Assembly: GCF_021462525.1 (NCBI RefSeq)
Contig: NZ_JAKEDT010000007.1
Location: 20,937-83,213 of the forward strand
Source: Thermus caliditerrae
GTDB lineage: Bacteria > Deinococcota > Deinococci > Deinococcales > Thermaceae
DNA length: 62,277 nt
Reading direction: 5' to 3'
Position 1 is the stretch's first letter. The number at the start of each line of letters is the position of its first letter. Below are positions 32,657 to 39,857 of this stretch, one piece after another. Under the pieces are notes generated by a model. That model saw only the letters and a program-made list of their open reading frames with translations. It searched no databases and had not been told where the DNA came from. Position numbers and translations under genes: made by a program.

Positions 32657-33475
32657 GTGCTCTGGCTTCGCGACCGCACTTTAGACCTCTCCCAGCCTCG
32701 GATCATGGGCATCCTCAACCTCACCCCCGACTCCTTCTCCGATGGCGGCCTCTACCTGGACCCGGAAAGGGCCCTGGAGCGGGCCAAAGCCCTGGTGGCC
32801 GAGGGGGCGGACCTCTTGGATCTGGGGGCCGAGTCCACCCGCCCAGGAGCGGAGCCCGTGCCCGTGGAGGAGGAGAAAAGGCGGCTCCTCCCCGTCCTGG
32901 AAGCCGTTCTTGCGCTGGGGGTGCCGGTGAGCGTGGACACCCGCAAGCCAGAGGTGGCGGAGGAAGCCCTAAAGCTGGGGGCCCACCTCATCAACGACGT
33001 GACGGGCCTTCGGGACGAGCGCATGGTGGCCCTCTGTGCCCGGTACGGGGTGGCGGCGGTGGTCATGCACATGCCCGTGCCTGACCCCAGGACCATGATG
33101 GCCCACGCCCGCTACGGGGACGTGGTAGCGGAGGTAAGGGCTTTTCTCAAAGCGCAAGCGGATATAGCACTGAAGGCGGGGGTGCCCCAGGTGGTCTTGG
33201 ACCCCGGTTTCGGCTTCGGCAAGCTCCTGGAGCACAACCTGGTCCTCCTACGCCGCCTGGACGAGATCGTGGCGCTGGGCCACCCGGTTTTGGTGGGGCT
33301 CTCAAGGAAGCGCGCCATCGGGGAGCTCACCGGGGTGGGAGAGCCCAAGGAGCGGGTCTTCGGCTCGGTGGCCGCCCACCTCTTCGCCGCCCTGAAGGGG
33401 GCAAGGCTTTTGAGGGTCCACGACGTGAAGGCCCACCGGGAAGCCCTCTCCGTGTGGAATGCCCTTCAGGAGTAG
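32657..33475 (+). CDS. folP: Dihydropteroate synthase
   Basis: A 272-residue enzyme joining p-aminobenzoate to dihydropterin pyrophosphate in folate synthesis. Signature segments are IMGILNLTPDSFSDGG, LLDLGAESTRPGAEPV and VGLSRKRAIGEL, and the dihydropterin loop VVLDPGFGFGKLLEHN is present. I start at the GTG at 32657: a perfect TATAAT ends 6 nt upstream, and Thermus DHPS as I recall it begins MLWLRDRTLDLS, which matches VLWLRDRTLDLS here. An ATG upstream would lie in the promoter. folB follows 2 bp later. Confidence 0.95.
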   Translation: MLWLRDRTLDLSQPRIMGILNLTPDSFSDGGLYLDPERALERAKALVAEGADLLDLGAESTRPGAEPVPVEEEKRRLLPVLEAVLALGVPVSVDTRKPEVAEEALKLGAHLINDVTGLRDERMVALCARYGVAAVVMHMPVPDPRTMMAHARYGDVVAEVRAFLKAQADIALKAGVPQVVLDPGFGFGKLLEHNLVLLRRLDEIVALGHPVLVGLSRKRAIGELTGVGEPKERVFGSVAAHLFAALKGARLLRVHDVKAHREALSVWNALQE

Positions 33476-33477
33476 GT

Positions 33478-33834
33478 ATGGGCAGGATCGCCCTTTTGGG
33501 ACTGGAGTTTTACGGCCACCACGGGGTGATGCCCGAGGAGGGAAAGCTCGGGGCCCGCTTCGTGGTGGACCTCTGGCTCGAGGTGCCCTTTGAGGGCAAG
33601 GGAGACCGGCTGGAGGAAACCGTGGACTACGCCGCCGTCTACGCCCTGGTGGAGGAGGCGGTGCGGGGGCGCCGCTTCTACCTGATCGAGGCCCTGGCCG
33701 ACCACCTGGCGGAGGAACTCCTTAGGGCCTTTCCCCGCCTCCAGGGGGTGCGGGTGCGGGTGCACAAGCCCCACGCCCCCATCCCCGGGGTCTTCCGCGA
33801 CGTGTACGCGGAAACGGAAAAAGTGCGCTCCTAA
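33478..33834 (+). CDS. folB: Dihydroneopterin aldolase
   Basis: A 118-residue aldolase of folate synthesis that cleaves dihydroneopterin to hydroxymethyl-dihydropterin, the precursor used by the FolP pathway. Visible features are LEFYGHHGVMPEEGKLGARF at the start, ETVDYAAVYALVEEAV in the middle, and VRVHKPHAPIPGVFRDVYAE with the catalytic Lys near residue 100. The length fits; the family forms octamers. The ATG at 33478 lies 2 bp after the folP stop codon and uses AGGAG within the folP end as ribosome-binding site. Confidence 0.92.
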   Translation: MGRIALLGLEFYGHHGVMPEEGKLGARFVVDLWLEVPFEGKGDRLEETVDYAAVYALVEEAVRGRRFYLIEALADHLAEELLRAFPRLQGVRVRVHKPHAPIPGVFRDVYAETEKVRS

Positions 33835-33854
33835 AGGCATTTTCTTTCCTCATC

Positions 33855-34009
33855 TTGCGCTCATGGTAAGGCTGTGGTAGGATACCGGCGCCCGAAAGGG
33901 CTAAGCCGAAGCGGGTATGCCTTCCCCACCGCTCATTGGGGCGGTGGGCTATGAACTTTCTCACGCCTCTGGGCTAGACTGAAGGAGCCCGGAAAGGGGC
34001 GGGCCAGTT
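33855..34009 (+). ncRNA. Candidate structured 5' leader with upstream promoter, before the NYN gene
   Basis: A promoter TTGCGC-N17-TAGGAT (33855-33883) precedes roughly 120 nt of non-coding DNA with three hairpins. Hairpin 1 is GGC-GCCC-GAAA-GGGC-TAA-GCC (33887-33907) with a GNRA loop; hairpin 2 is CCCACCGC/GCGGTGGG (33925-33932, 33941-33948); hairpin 3 is GGGCT/AGCCC (33971-33990). I could not match it to any riboswitch or small-RNA class I know. A second -10-like TAGACT (33976-33981) might instead give a short leader. Confidence 0.4.
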
Positions 34010-34555
34010 ATGGAAAAGGTGGCCATATTTATCGACGGCTCCAACCTCTACAAGGGGCTGGTGCAGCACCTGGGCTCGGACTATCGGCTGAACTTCGTGG
34101 AGTTCATCACCCTCCTCACCGCCGGGCGGCGGCTTCTACGGGCTTACTACTACAACGCCCCCCTGCCCCCGGAAGACCCCGCGGCCAAGGCCCACCAGAG
34201 CTTCCTCAACTACCTGAAGCGGGTGCCCTACGTGGCCGTGCGCCTAGGAAGGCTCGAGCGGCGGGCGGACGGCTTCGTGGAGAAGGGGGTGGACATCCAG
34301 ATCGCCATCGACATCCTGCGCCTGGCCTACGCCGACGCCTACGACGTGGCGGTGCTGGTTTCCGGGGACGGCGACTTCGCCGAGGTGGTGCGGGTGGTGC
34401 AGGACATGGGCAAGCAGGTGGAGAACACCACCTTCCACGCCCTCTCCTCCCACCGCCTGGCGCAACAGGCAGACCGCTTCTACCCCCTGGACGACTTCCC
34501 CTGGGAGCGCCTCCGGGCCCCCAGCCTGCCGCAATCCCCGGAAAGCCAGGAATAA
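34010..34555 (+). CDS. NYN-domain (LabA/DUF88) PIN-like ribonuclease
   Basis: A 181-residue protein of the NYN family, which has a PIN-like nuclease fold. The acidic metal site is visible: D9 and N12 in IFIDGSNLY, the Asp residues in KGVDIQIAIDILRLA, and SGDGDFAEVV. A further Asp lies in the DDFPWERL tail. Such proteins cut structured RNA (compare Rae1, MARF1 and LabA relatives), but the target here is unknown. AAAGGGG lies 10-16 nt before the ATG at 34010. A structured leader precedes it, so it may regulate its own RNA; that is speculation. Confidence 0.85.
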   Translation: MEKVAIFIDGSNLYKGLVQHLGSDYRLNFVEFITLLTAGRRLLRAYYYNAPLPPEDPAAKAHQSFLNYLKRVPYVAVRLGRLERRADGFVEKGVDIQIAIDILRLAYADAYDVAVLVSGDGDFAEVVRVVQDMGKQVENTTFHALSSHRLAQQADRFYPLDDFPWERLRAPSLPQSPESQE

Positions 34556-34560
34556 GGCCC

Positions 34561-34579
34561 GCTGGGCAACCCTCCCAGC
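34561..34579. terminator. Hairpin between convergent NYN and ndk genes
   Basis: GCTGGG (34561-34566) and CCCAGC (34574-34579) form a 6-bp stem with a 7-nt loop between two convergent genes. No T-tract follows on either strand. Confidence 0.45.
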
Positions 34580-34597
34580 AGACCTCGAGGAAATCGC

Positions 34598-35011
34598 TTA
34601 GAGAAGTTCTTCCGGTCGGAAGAAGAGGCCGATCTCCCTCTGGGCGTCCTCGAGGGTGGCCGAGCCGTGGATCACGTTCTCGTCGATGGTGGTGGCGAAG
34701 TCCCCGCGGATGGTGCCGGGAAGGGCGTCCTTGGGGTGGGTAGCCCCCATCATCTTCCGCACCTCGGCCACCACGTTGGGCCCCTCCAGGACCATGGCCG
34801 CCACCGGCCCCGAGGTGATGAAGCTTACCAGGCCGGGGAAGAAGGGCTTCTCCCGGTGCTCGGCGTAGTGCTGTTCGGCCAGCTCCCGGGGGATTTGCAT
34901 AAGCTTTAGGCCCACCAGGCGGAAGCCCTTCCGCTCAAAGCGGGCCAGGATCTCCCCCACCAGCCCGCGCCGCACGCCATCGGGTTTCACCATCACGAAG
35001 GTTCGCTCCAT
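34598..35011 (-). CDS. ndk: Nucleoside diphosphate kinase
   Basis: A 137-residue enzyme that transfers phosphate between nucleoside tri- and diphosphates through a phospho-histidine. The catalytic residue is H115 in NVIHGSATL; conserved segments include [35 protein letters not shown] and PGTIRGDF. The length is standard for the hexameric or tetrameric bacterial enzyme. The ATG at 35011 has AAGGGT just upstream and minus-strand TAGACT (35026-35021) 9 nt away, so the leader is very short. It follows the PP2C phosphatase gene by 21 bp. Confidence 0.96.
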   Translation of the reverse strand: MERTFVMVKPDGVRRGLVGEILARFERKGFRLVGLKLMQIPRELAEQHYAEHREKPFFPGLVSFITSGPVAAMVLEGPNVVAEVRKMMGATHPKDALPGTIRGDFATTIDENVIHGSATLEDAQREIGLFFRPEELL

Positions 35012-35032
35012 ACCCTTAGGAGTCTAGCAGGT

Positions 35033-35965
35033 TTAGGGGCCTTTGAAGTAGCCCAGGAGGATGTAGGCCACCACCAGAACCCACAGGCCGATGAGGAGGA
35101 TGTCCCGCCAGCCCACCCGTACCCTCCGCCCCTCGGGCTCCATGACCTGGGTGGGCAGCTCCTCCGGCTCCTCCCCCAGCTTCAGGCGCACCGGGGCGCC
35201 CTTTGCCGCCTCGAGGGGCAGGGCGTAGGGGCGGCTAGCCCGGGGAAGCTCCTCGGGAAGGCGCACCACCACCACGCTCACGTTGTCCGGCCCCCCCCAC
35301 TCGTTGGCCAGGGCCACCAGGCGGCGGGCAGCCTCCTCCGGGGGGAAGTGCTTCAGCACCTCCAAGAGGGTCCGGTCCTCCAGCACCCCGGAAAGGCCAT
35401 CGGTGCAGAGCAAGAACACGTCCCCAGGCTCCAGCTTCAAGCCCAGGAGGTCCACCCGGGCCTGGGGGAAGGAGCCCAGGGCGTTGGTGATCACGTTGCG
35501 CCAGCGGTGGGTCTTGGCCTCCTCCGGGGAAAGGAGGCCCTGGCGCACCCTCTCCGCCACCCAGGAGTGGTCCTCGGTGAGGAGGGTGAGCTCTCCTTTT
35601 CTGAGGAGGTAGGCCCTCGAGTCCCCCACGTGGGCGATGAGGGCGTAGGGCAGGTCCAGGACCAGGCAGGTGGCCGTGGTGCCCATGCCCCGGTTTTCCG
35701 GGCGCTGGGCCTCCTGGTGGATGCGCTCGTTGGCCCGCTCCAAGGCCTGGAGGAGCACCCGTGGGGAAGGCTCAACCCCCTTCAGGTGCTCCAGGATGGT
35801 CTCCACCGCCAGCCTGGCCGCCACCTCCCCCGTGCGGTGCCCGCCCATCCCGTCCGCCACCACGAAGACCCCGCCCCAAGGGGCGAGGGCGTGGCCCACG
35901 GCGTCCTCGTTCTTGGGCCGCTTCAGCCCGGGGTGGGTTTCCAGGGCGAAGACAAGGTCGGGCAC
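35033..35965 (-). CDS. PP2C-family serine/threonine phosphatase with C-terminal membrane anchor
   Basis: A 310-residue phosphatase. The PP2C metal and catalytic motifs are all present: RPKNEDAVGH, VVADGMGGHRTGE, GMGTTATCLVLD, HVGDSRAYLLRKGELTLLTEDHS, LLCTDGLSGVLED and GGPDNVSVVVVRLP. After the domain (about 1-240) a linker leads to a single C-terminal helix (WRDILLIGLWVLVVAYILLGYF), placing the enzyme on the inner membrane facing the cytoplasm. It starts with GTG at 35965: minus-strand TAAAAT (35977-35972) lies 6 nt upstream and no ATG fits. No cognate kinase gene is in the window. Confidence 0.9.
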   Translation of the reverse strand: MPDLVFALETHPGLKRPKNEDAVGHALAPWGGVFVVADGMGGHRTGEVAARLAVETILEHLKGVEPSPRVLLQALERANERIHQEAQRPENRGMGTTATCLVLDLPYALIAHVGDSRAYLLRKGELTLLTEDHSWVAERVRQGLLSPEEAKTHRWRNVITNALGSFPQARVDLLGLKLEPGDVFLLCTDGLSGVLEDRTLLEVLKHFPPEEAARRLVALANEWGGPDNVSVVVVRLPEELPRASRPYALPLEAAKGAPVRLKLGEEPEELPTQVMEPEGRRVRVGWRDILLIGLWVLVVAYILLGYFKGP

Positions 35966-36064
35966 AGGGGGATTTTAACCCACCTTGCTCTAAGCTGCCT
36001 GTCCAGTTGACGAGGGAAACCGCCTTGGTCCATCGTGGAAATGGAAGGGCAAAGGAGGTGGCTC

Positions 36065-36838
36065 ATGCTCCGGAATCCATGGCCATGGTTGGGTGCGGCC
36101 CTGACGCTCCTGGGCGCGTGCGCCCCCACCGTCTTCCAGCCCCTTCCGGGGGTGGAGTTGCCTCTCCCCAGGGGCCGAGTGGAGGTTCCCACCTGGGTTC
36201 TCCCGGGAAATCCTCTTCCCCTAAGCGACGACTTTGAACGGTATCCCGTAGGCGCGGTACTGACCGGGGTGGCTCCCGAGCGCTATGGCTTGCTGGCGAA
36301 GGAAAAAGCGACGTTCACCGTCGTCGAAGCGCTAGACCCCAAAAACGCCATCACGCGCGCCGTCCGTCTAGCCCCGTTTGGCGGCGCCCTGCTGACCACA
36401 GGGGCAGGGAACTGGACAGATTACCAAGCCCGCTTTGATGTGCAATCCCTGGGGAACGCCTACTGGGGTTCGGCGGGTCTCCTAGCCCGGGTGTTCCTTG
36501 ATCCCGCGGGAACTCAAGGCTTGGAGTTCCGCTTCGGCCGCGACGGCATAGAGCTGACCAAGGTGCTAGGAGAGCAACGGAGGGTGGTGGCCAAGAGGCC
36601 CGAGCTCAAGGAAGTGGGCGAAGCGTTTGTCATGGACAAGCTATGGCACCGCTTTGAGGTCCTCGCCCGAAGCACCGGGGAGGTCCGGTTCCGCATGGAC
36701 GGAAGGGAACTCCTTGCGTGGCAAGACCCCGACTTCCGCCAAGGAGGGCTGGGCTTCGGAGTGCATGACCCGAACCTGGTGCTCTACCTGGACAACCTAG
36801 AGGTTACCCCCCTCTCCGAACCTTCCAAGGCTCCTTAG
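36065..36838 (+). CDS. Putative lipoprotein, lectin-like fold, atypical codon use
   Basis: A 257-residue exported protein. The signal peptide ends at a lipobox (ALTLLGAC, Cys19), so it is probably lipid-anchored. The mature part looks like a concanavalin-type beta sandwich: DDFERYPVGAVL, NWTDYQARFDVQSLG, LEFRFGRDGIELTKV, WHRFEVLARSTGEVRFRMDGRELLAWQDP and GGLGFGVHDPNLVLYLDNLEV. This pattern occurs in LamG- or DUF1080-like sugar-binding domains. The ATG at 36065 follows AAGGAGGT. Codon choice is mixed (many GCG, CGT, TTG and A/T-ending codons) compared with its strongly C/G-biased neighbours, suggesting recent acquisition. Confidence 0.6.
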   Translation: MLRNPWPWLGAALTLLGACAPTVFQPLPGVELPLPRGRVEVPTWVLPGNPLPLSDDFERYPVGAVLTGVAPERYGLLAKEKATFTVVEALDPKNAITRAVRLAPFGGALLTTGAGNWTDYQARFDVQSLGNAYWGSAGLLARVFLDPAGTQGLEFRFGRDGIELTKVLGEQRRVVAKRPELKEVGEAFVMDKLWHRFEVLARSTGEVRFRMDGRELLAWQDPDFRQGGLGFGVHDPNLVLYLDNLEVTPLSEPSKAP

Positions 36839-36850
36839 GCCTGCATAGCC

Positions 36851-36879
36851 TTGACGCATACCGCATACCGCGGTAACTT
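36851..36879 (+). promoter_or_regulatory. Promoter of rtcB with repeats in the spacer
   Basis: The -35 TTGACG (36851-36856), a 17-bp spacer and a weak -10 TAACTT (36874-36879). The spacer holds the direct repeat GCATACC-GCATACC (36856-36869) and the palindrome TACCGCGGTA (36866-36875), possible regulator contacts. Confidence 0.5.
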
Positions 36880-36889
36880 GAGACTAACC

Positions 36890-36913
36890 CCGGGCCCAAA
36901 AGCCCGGCCTTTT
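36890..36913 (+). terminator. Terminator-like hairpin between the rtcB promoter and gene
   Basis: CCGGGC (36890-36895) and GCCCGG (36902-36907) with a 6-nt loop, then CCTTTTGCTTT. It may end the lipoprotein message. If the promoter at 36851 is real, it is also a possible attenuator for rtcB. Confidence 0.6.
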
Positions 36914-36930
36914 GCTTTGGGGAGGGCGCC

Positions 36931-39807
36931 ATGCGCTTTGAGAAGATCGCCCCCTACACCTACCGCATCCCCCGCCAGGGGAAGATGCGAGTGGACGCGG
37001 TTTTCTTCGCCTCGGAGGAGATTTTGAAGGACCTCGAGGCCGAAAACCACGCCTCCTTGCAGCAGCTCATGAACGTGGCCACCCTGCCGGGCATCGTGGA
37101 GCCCGCCCTGGCCATGCCCGACATCCACTGGGGCTACGGCTTCCCCATCGGGGGGGTGGCGGCCTTTGACCCGGAAGCGGGCGGGGTGGTGAGCCCAGGA
37201 GGGGTAGGTTTTGACATCAACTGCCTCCCCGCCGGTACCCGCGTCCTCTTCCACGACCGCTACACCCGCCCCATAGAGGAGGTGGCCAAGGAGAAGGAAC
37301 CCTTGCTCACCGTTTGGAAGCTTGGGGAAAAACCCGAAGCCGGCCAAGCCTTTCTGCTCCTTTCCCGGGAAGGGGAAAACCTGGTGCGCCTACGCACCGA
37401 GGGGGGGTTTGTTTTGGAGGCCACCCCCGACCATCCCGTGTACACGCCCGAAGGGATGCGGGCTATAGGGCAACTGGCCCCTGACGACCGGGTGGCCGTC
37501 CATCCCTTCCAAGGCTTCCCCCACGAACCCCCTCCCCCTATCACCCTCCTGGACGAGGAGCAAGCCCGAACTTTGGGGCGCGCCCTGGGCTTTCCCCAGG
37601 CGGCGGAGGTGCTCAAGGCGAAGGGGCTCCTCCCCCTGCGGGCAGACCATCCGCACCTGCCCGTCATCCTGCGCCTCTTGGGCTATGCGCTGGGCGACGG
37701 CACCCTTTACCGCTCCCGGGGAAAGGCATACCTGGTCCTTTACGGGGACGCGGAAGGACTCCTGGAGGCCAAAGAAGACCTTCGGCGCCTGGGCTTCCGT
37801 TCGGGGGGTCCTTACGTGCGCCTAAGGAGGCACCGCTTCCGGGGGCGCAGCTTCGCCACGGAGGAGGCCAGCCTGAAGGCCAGTTCCCGAGCCCTCTTCC
37901 TCCTCCTCCACGCCCTGGGCCTCCCCGAGGGTCCCAAGGCGCAACAGGCCTTCGCCCTGCCTTCCTGGCTCTTCCCCCTGCCCGCTTGGCTTAAGGCCAA
38001 CTTTCTGGCGGGGCTCTTTGGGGCGGAGCTTTCGGCCCCGCAAGCGGTATCCGGGCACGGGCACAATCTAGCGGCCCCCACCCTCTCCCAGTCCAAACGA
38101 AAGAGCCTCCTCGAGGCGGGACGGCGCCTCATGGAGGAACTGGCCCACCTGTTGGAAAGCCTGGGCCTAGAAGTCCAATCCCTGCGAGAAGAAAGCGATT
38201 GGGAAGAGCCTTTAGACCCCTCCTACCGCTTCAAGCTGATCCTGCGGAGCACCCCGGACAACCTCCGCCGCCTCTACGAGCACGTGGGCTACGCTTATGC
38301 TCCCCAAAAGGCTCGCCTGGCCCAGGCAGCGGCCCTCTACCTCCGCCTTAAGATGGCCCACCTCCAAGCACGGGAAGCCGGGGCCAGGGACGTCCTGGCC
38401 CTGCGGAAGGCGGGCCTTGGGCCAAAGGCCATCGCCGCCACCCTAAACCTCCCCAGGCGCTTCGTGGAGCGCACCCTTTACGAAGGGAGAGGCGGGTTCC
38501 GAACCTGGGGGTTCCCCACCTTTCCCGAGTTTCTCCAGCAGGCCGGACCCATGCTCTTTGACCGGGTGGTGGCGGTGGAGGTCGTCCCCCACGGGGGAAG
38601 GGTGTACGACCTCTCCATGGCCCATGAGGGGCACAACTTCGTGGCGGAGGGGTTCGTGGTCTCCAACTGCGGCGTCCGCCTCCTCACCTCCCACCTCACC
38701 CTGGAAGAACTTCTGCCCAAGCAGAAGGAGCTAGCCGATACCCTCTACCGCCTCATCCCCTCGGGGGTGGGGAGCGAGCGCAAGGACGTGCGCTTCAGCA
38801 AGCGGGAGCTTAGGGAAATCCTCAAGGAGGGGGCGGGCTGGCTCATCCGGCGGGGCTTTGGCTACCCGGAGGACCTCCACTTCATCGAGTCCGAGGGCCG
38901 CCTCCCCTGGGCCAATCCCGACAAGGTCTCGGATAGGGCCTTTGAGCGGGGCGCCCCCCAGATCGGCACCCTGGGGAGCGGGAACCACTTCCTCGAGGTG
39001 CAGTACGTGGACGAGATCTACGACGGGGAGGTGGCGGAGGCCTTCGGGCTCTTCCCGGGCCAGGTCACCGTCCTCATCCACACGGGAAGCCGGGGCCTGG
39101 GCCACCAGGTCTGCCAGGACTACGTGGAGCGCTTCCTGAAGGTGGCCCCCCGCTACGGCATCGAGCTGGTGGACAAGCAGCTGGCGGCAGCCCCCATCCA
39201 GAGCCCGGAGGGCCAGGACTACCTCCAGGCCATGGCCGCCGCCGCCAACTTCGCCTTCGCCAACCGCCAGCTCATCGCCCACTTCGTGCGGGAGGCCTTT
39301 GAGGCCGTGGGCTACACCCCCAGGGACCACGGCTTGAGGGTGCTTTACGACCTGGCCCACAACAACGCCAAGTTTGAGGAGCACGGAGGGAAGCGGGTGC
39401 TGGTACACCGCAAAGGGGCCACCCGGGCCTTTGGCCCCGGCCACCCGGAGATCCCCCCGGAGTACCGGCGGGTGGGCCAGCCCGTCCTGGTGCCCGGGGA
39501 CATGGGCCGCTACTCTTACGTGCTAGCAGGAACGGAAAAGGCCATGGCGGTTTCCTTCGGCTCCAGTTGCCACGGGGCCGGGCGCAAGATGAGCCGCCAC
39601 CAGGCCAAGCGGGTGGCCCGGGAGCGCAACCTGGTGAAGGAACTCGCCGAAAGGGGCATCCTGGTGCGGGCCGCCACCCGGGCCACGGTGGACGAGGAGA
39701 TGCCCGAGGCCTACAAGGACGTGTCCGTGGTGGTGGAGGCGGTCCAGGGAGCGGGGATCGGAAGGAAGGTGGCCCGCCTCAGACCCCTCATCGTGGTCAA
39801 AGGTTGA
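36931..39807 (+). CDS. rtcB: RNA-splicing ligase RtcB, interrupted by an intein
   Basis: A 958-codon gene encoding the RNA ligase that joins 2',3'-cyclic phosphate or 3'-phosphate ends to 5'-OH ends with GTP and Mn. The mature enzyme (residues 1-97 plus 580-958, 476 residues) includes PDIHWGYGFPIGGVAAFD, the junction GVGFDIN|CGVRLL, GTLGSGNHFLEVQYVDE, HTGSRGLGHQV and the nucleophile-histidine segment GSSCHGAGRKMSRHQA. An intein of 482 residues sits immediately before the metal-binding cysteine (Cys98 by the usual numbering), so the enzyme is inactive until splicing. A short leader with a terminator-like hairpin precedes it. No RtcA or archease gene is nearby. Confidence 0.95.
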   Translation: MRFEKIAPYTYRIPRQGKMRVDAVFFASEEILKDLEAENHASLQQLMNVATLPGIVEPALAMPDIHWGYGFPIGGVAAFDPEAGGVVSPGGVGFDINCLPAGTRVLFHDRYTRPIEEVAKEKEPLLTVWKLGEKPEAGQAFLLLSREGENLVRLRTEGGFVLEATPDHPVYTPEGMRAIGQLAPDDRVAVHPFQGFPHEPPPPITLLDEEQARTLGRALGFPQAAEVLKAKGLLPLRADHPHLPVILRLLGYALGDGTLYRSRGKAYLVLYGDAEGLLEAKEDLRRLGFRSGGPYVRLRRHRFRGRSFATEEASLKASSRALFLLLHALGLPEGPKAQQAFALPSWLFPLPAWLKANFLAGLFGAELSAPQAVSGHGHNLAAPTLSQSKRKSLLEAGRRLMEELAHLLESLGLEVQSLREESDWEEPLDPSYRFKLILRSTPDNLRRLYEHVGYAYAPQKARLAQAAALYLRLKMAHLQAREAGARDVLALRKAGLGPKAIAATLNLPRRFVERTLYEGRGGFRTWGFPTFPEFLQQAGPMLFDRVVAVEVVPHGGRVYDLSMAHEGHNFVAEGFVVSNCGVRLLTSHLTLEELLPKQKELADTLYRLIPSGVGSERKDVRFSKRELREILKEGAGWLIRRGFGYPEDLHFIESEGRLPWANPDKVSDRAFERGAPQIGTLGSGNHFLEVQYVDEIYDGEVAEAFGLFPGQVTVLIHTGSRGLGHQVCQDYVERFLKVAPRYGIELVDKQLAAAPIQSPEGQDYLQAMAAAANFAFANRQLIAHFVREAFEAVGYTPRDHGLRVLYDLAHNNAKFEEHGGKRVLVHRKGATRAFGPGHPEIPPEYRRVGQPVLVPGDMGRYSYVLAGTEKAMAVSFGSSCHGAGRKMSRHQAKRVARERNLVKELAERGILVRAATRATVDEEMPEAYKDVSVVVEAVQGAGIGRKVARLRPLIVVKG
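37222..38667 (+). mobile_element. Intein with DOD (LAGLIDADG) homing endonuclease inside rtcB
   Basis: 482 codons in frame within rtcB. The N-terminal splicing block is CLPAGTRVLFHD with Cys1, and the TxxH block is ATPDHPVYTPEG. The endonuclease motifs are LLGYALGDGTL (acid Asp) and FLAGLFGAELS (acid Glu), so both catalytic acids remain. The C-terminal blocks are GGRVYDLSMAHEGHNFVAEGFVVSN, followed by extein Cys. The residue before the terminal Asn is Ser instead of the usual His. Splicing would restore the GVGFDINCGVR active-site sequence. Confidence 0.93.
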
Positions 39808-39857
39808 AGGGGTAGGGGTATCAGGTTCCTCTCACCCCCTTCTGCTTTCATGGGGAG

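Noticed and set aside
33884-34009. Assignment of the NYN leader to a known riboswitch or to a tRNA
   Set aside because: It lacks the conserved cores of the folate, SAM, cobalamin, TPP, FMN and c-di-GMP classes as I recall them, and has no tRNA T-loop.
36007-36035. TTGACG upstream of the lipoprotein gene as part of a promoter
   Set aside because: No acceptable -10 lies at 16-18 bp; the hexamer there is CATCGT-like, too weak to annotate.
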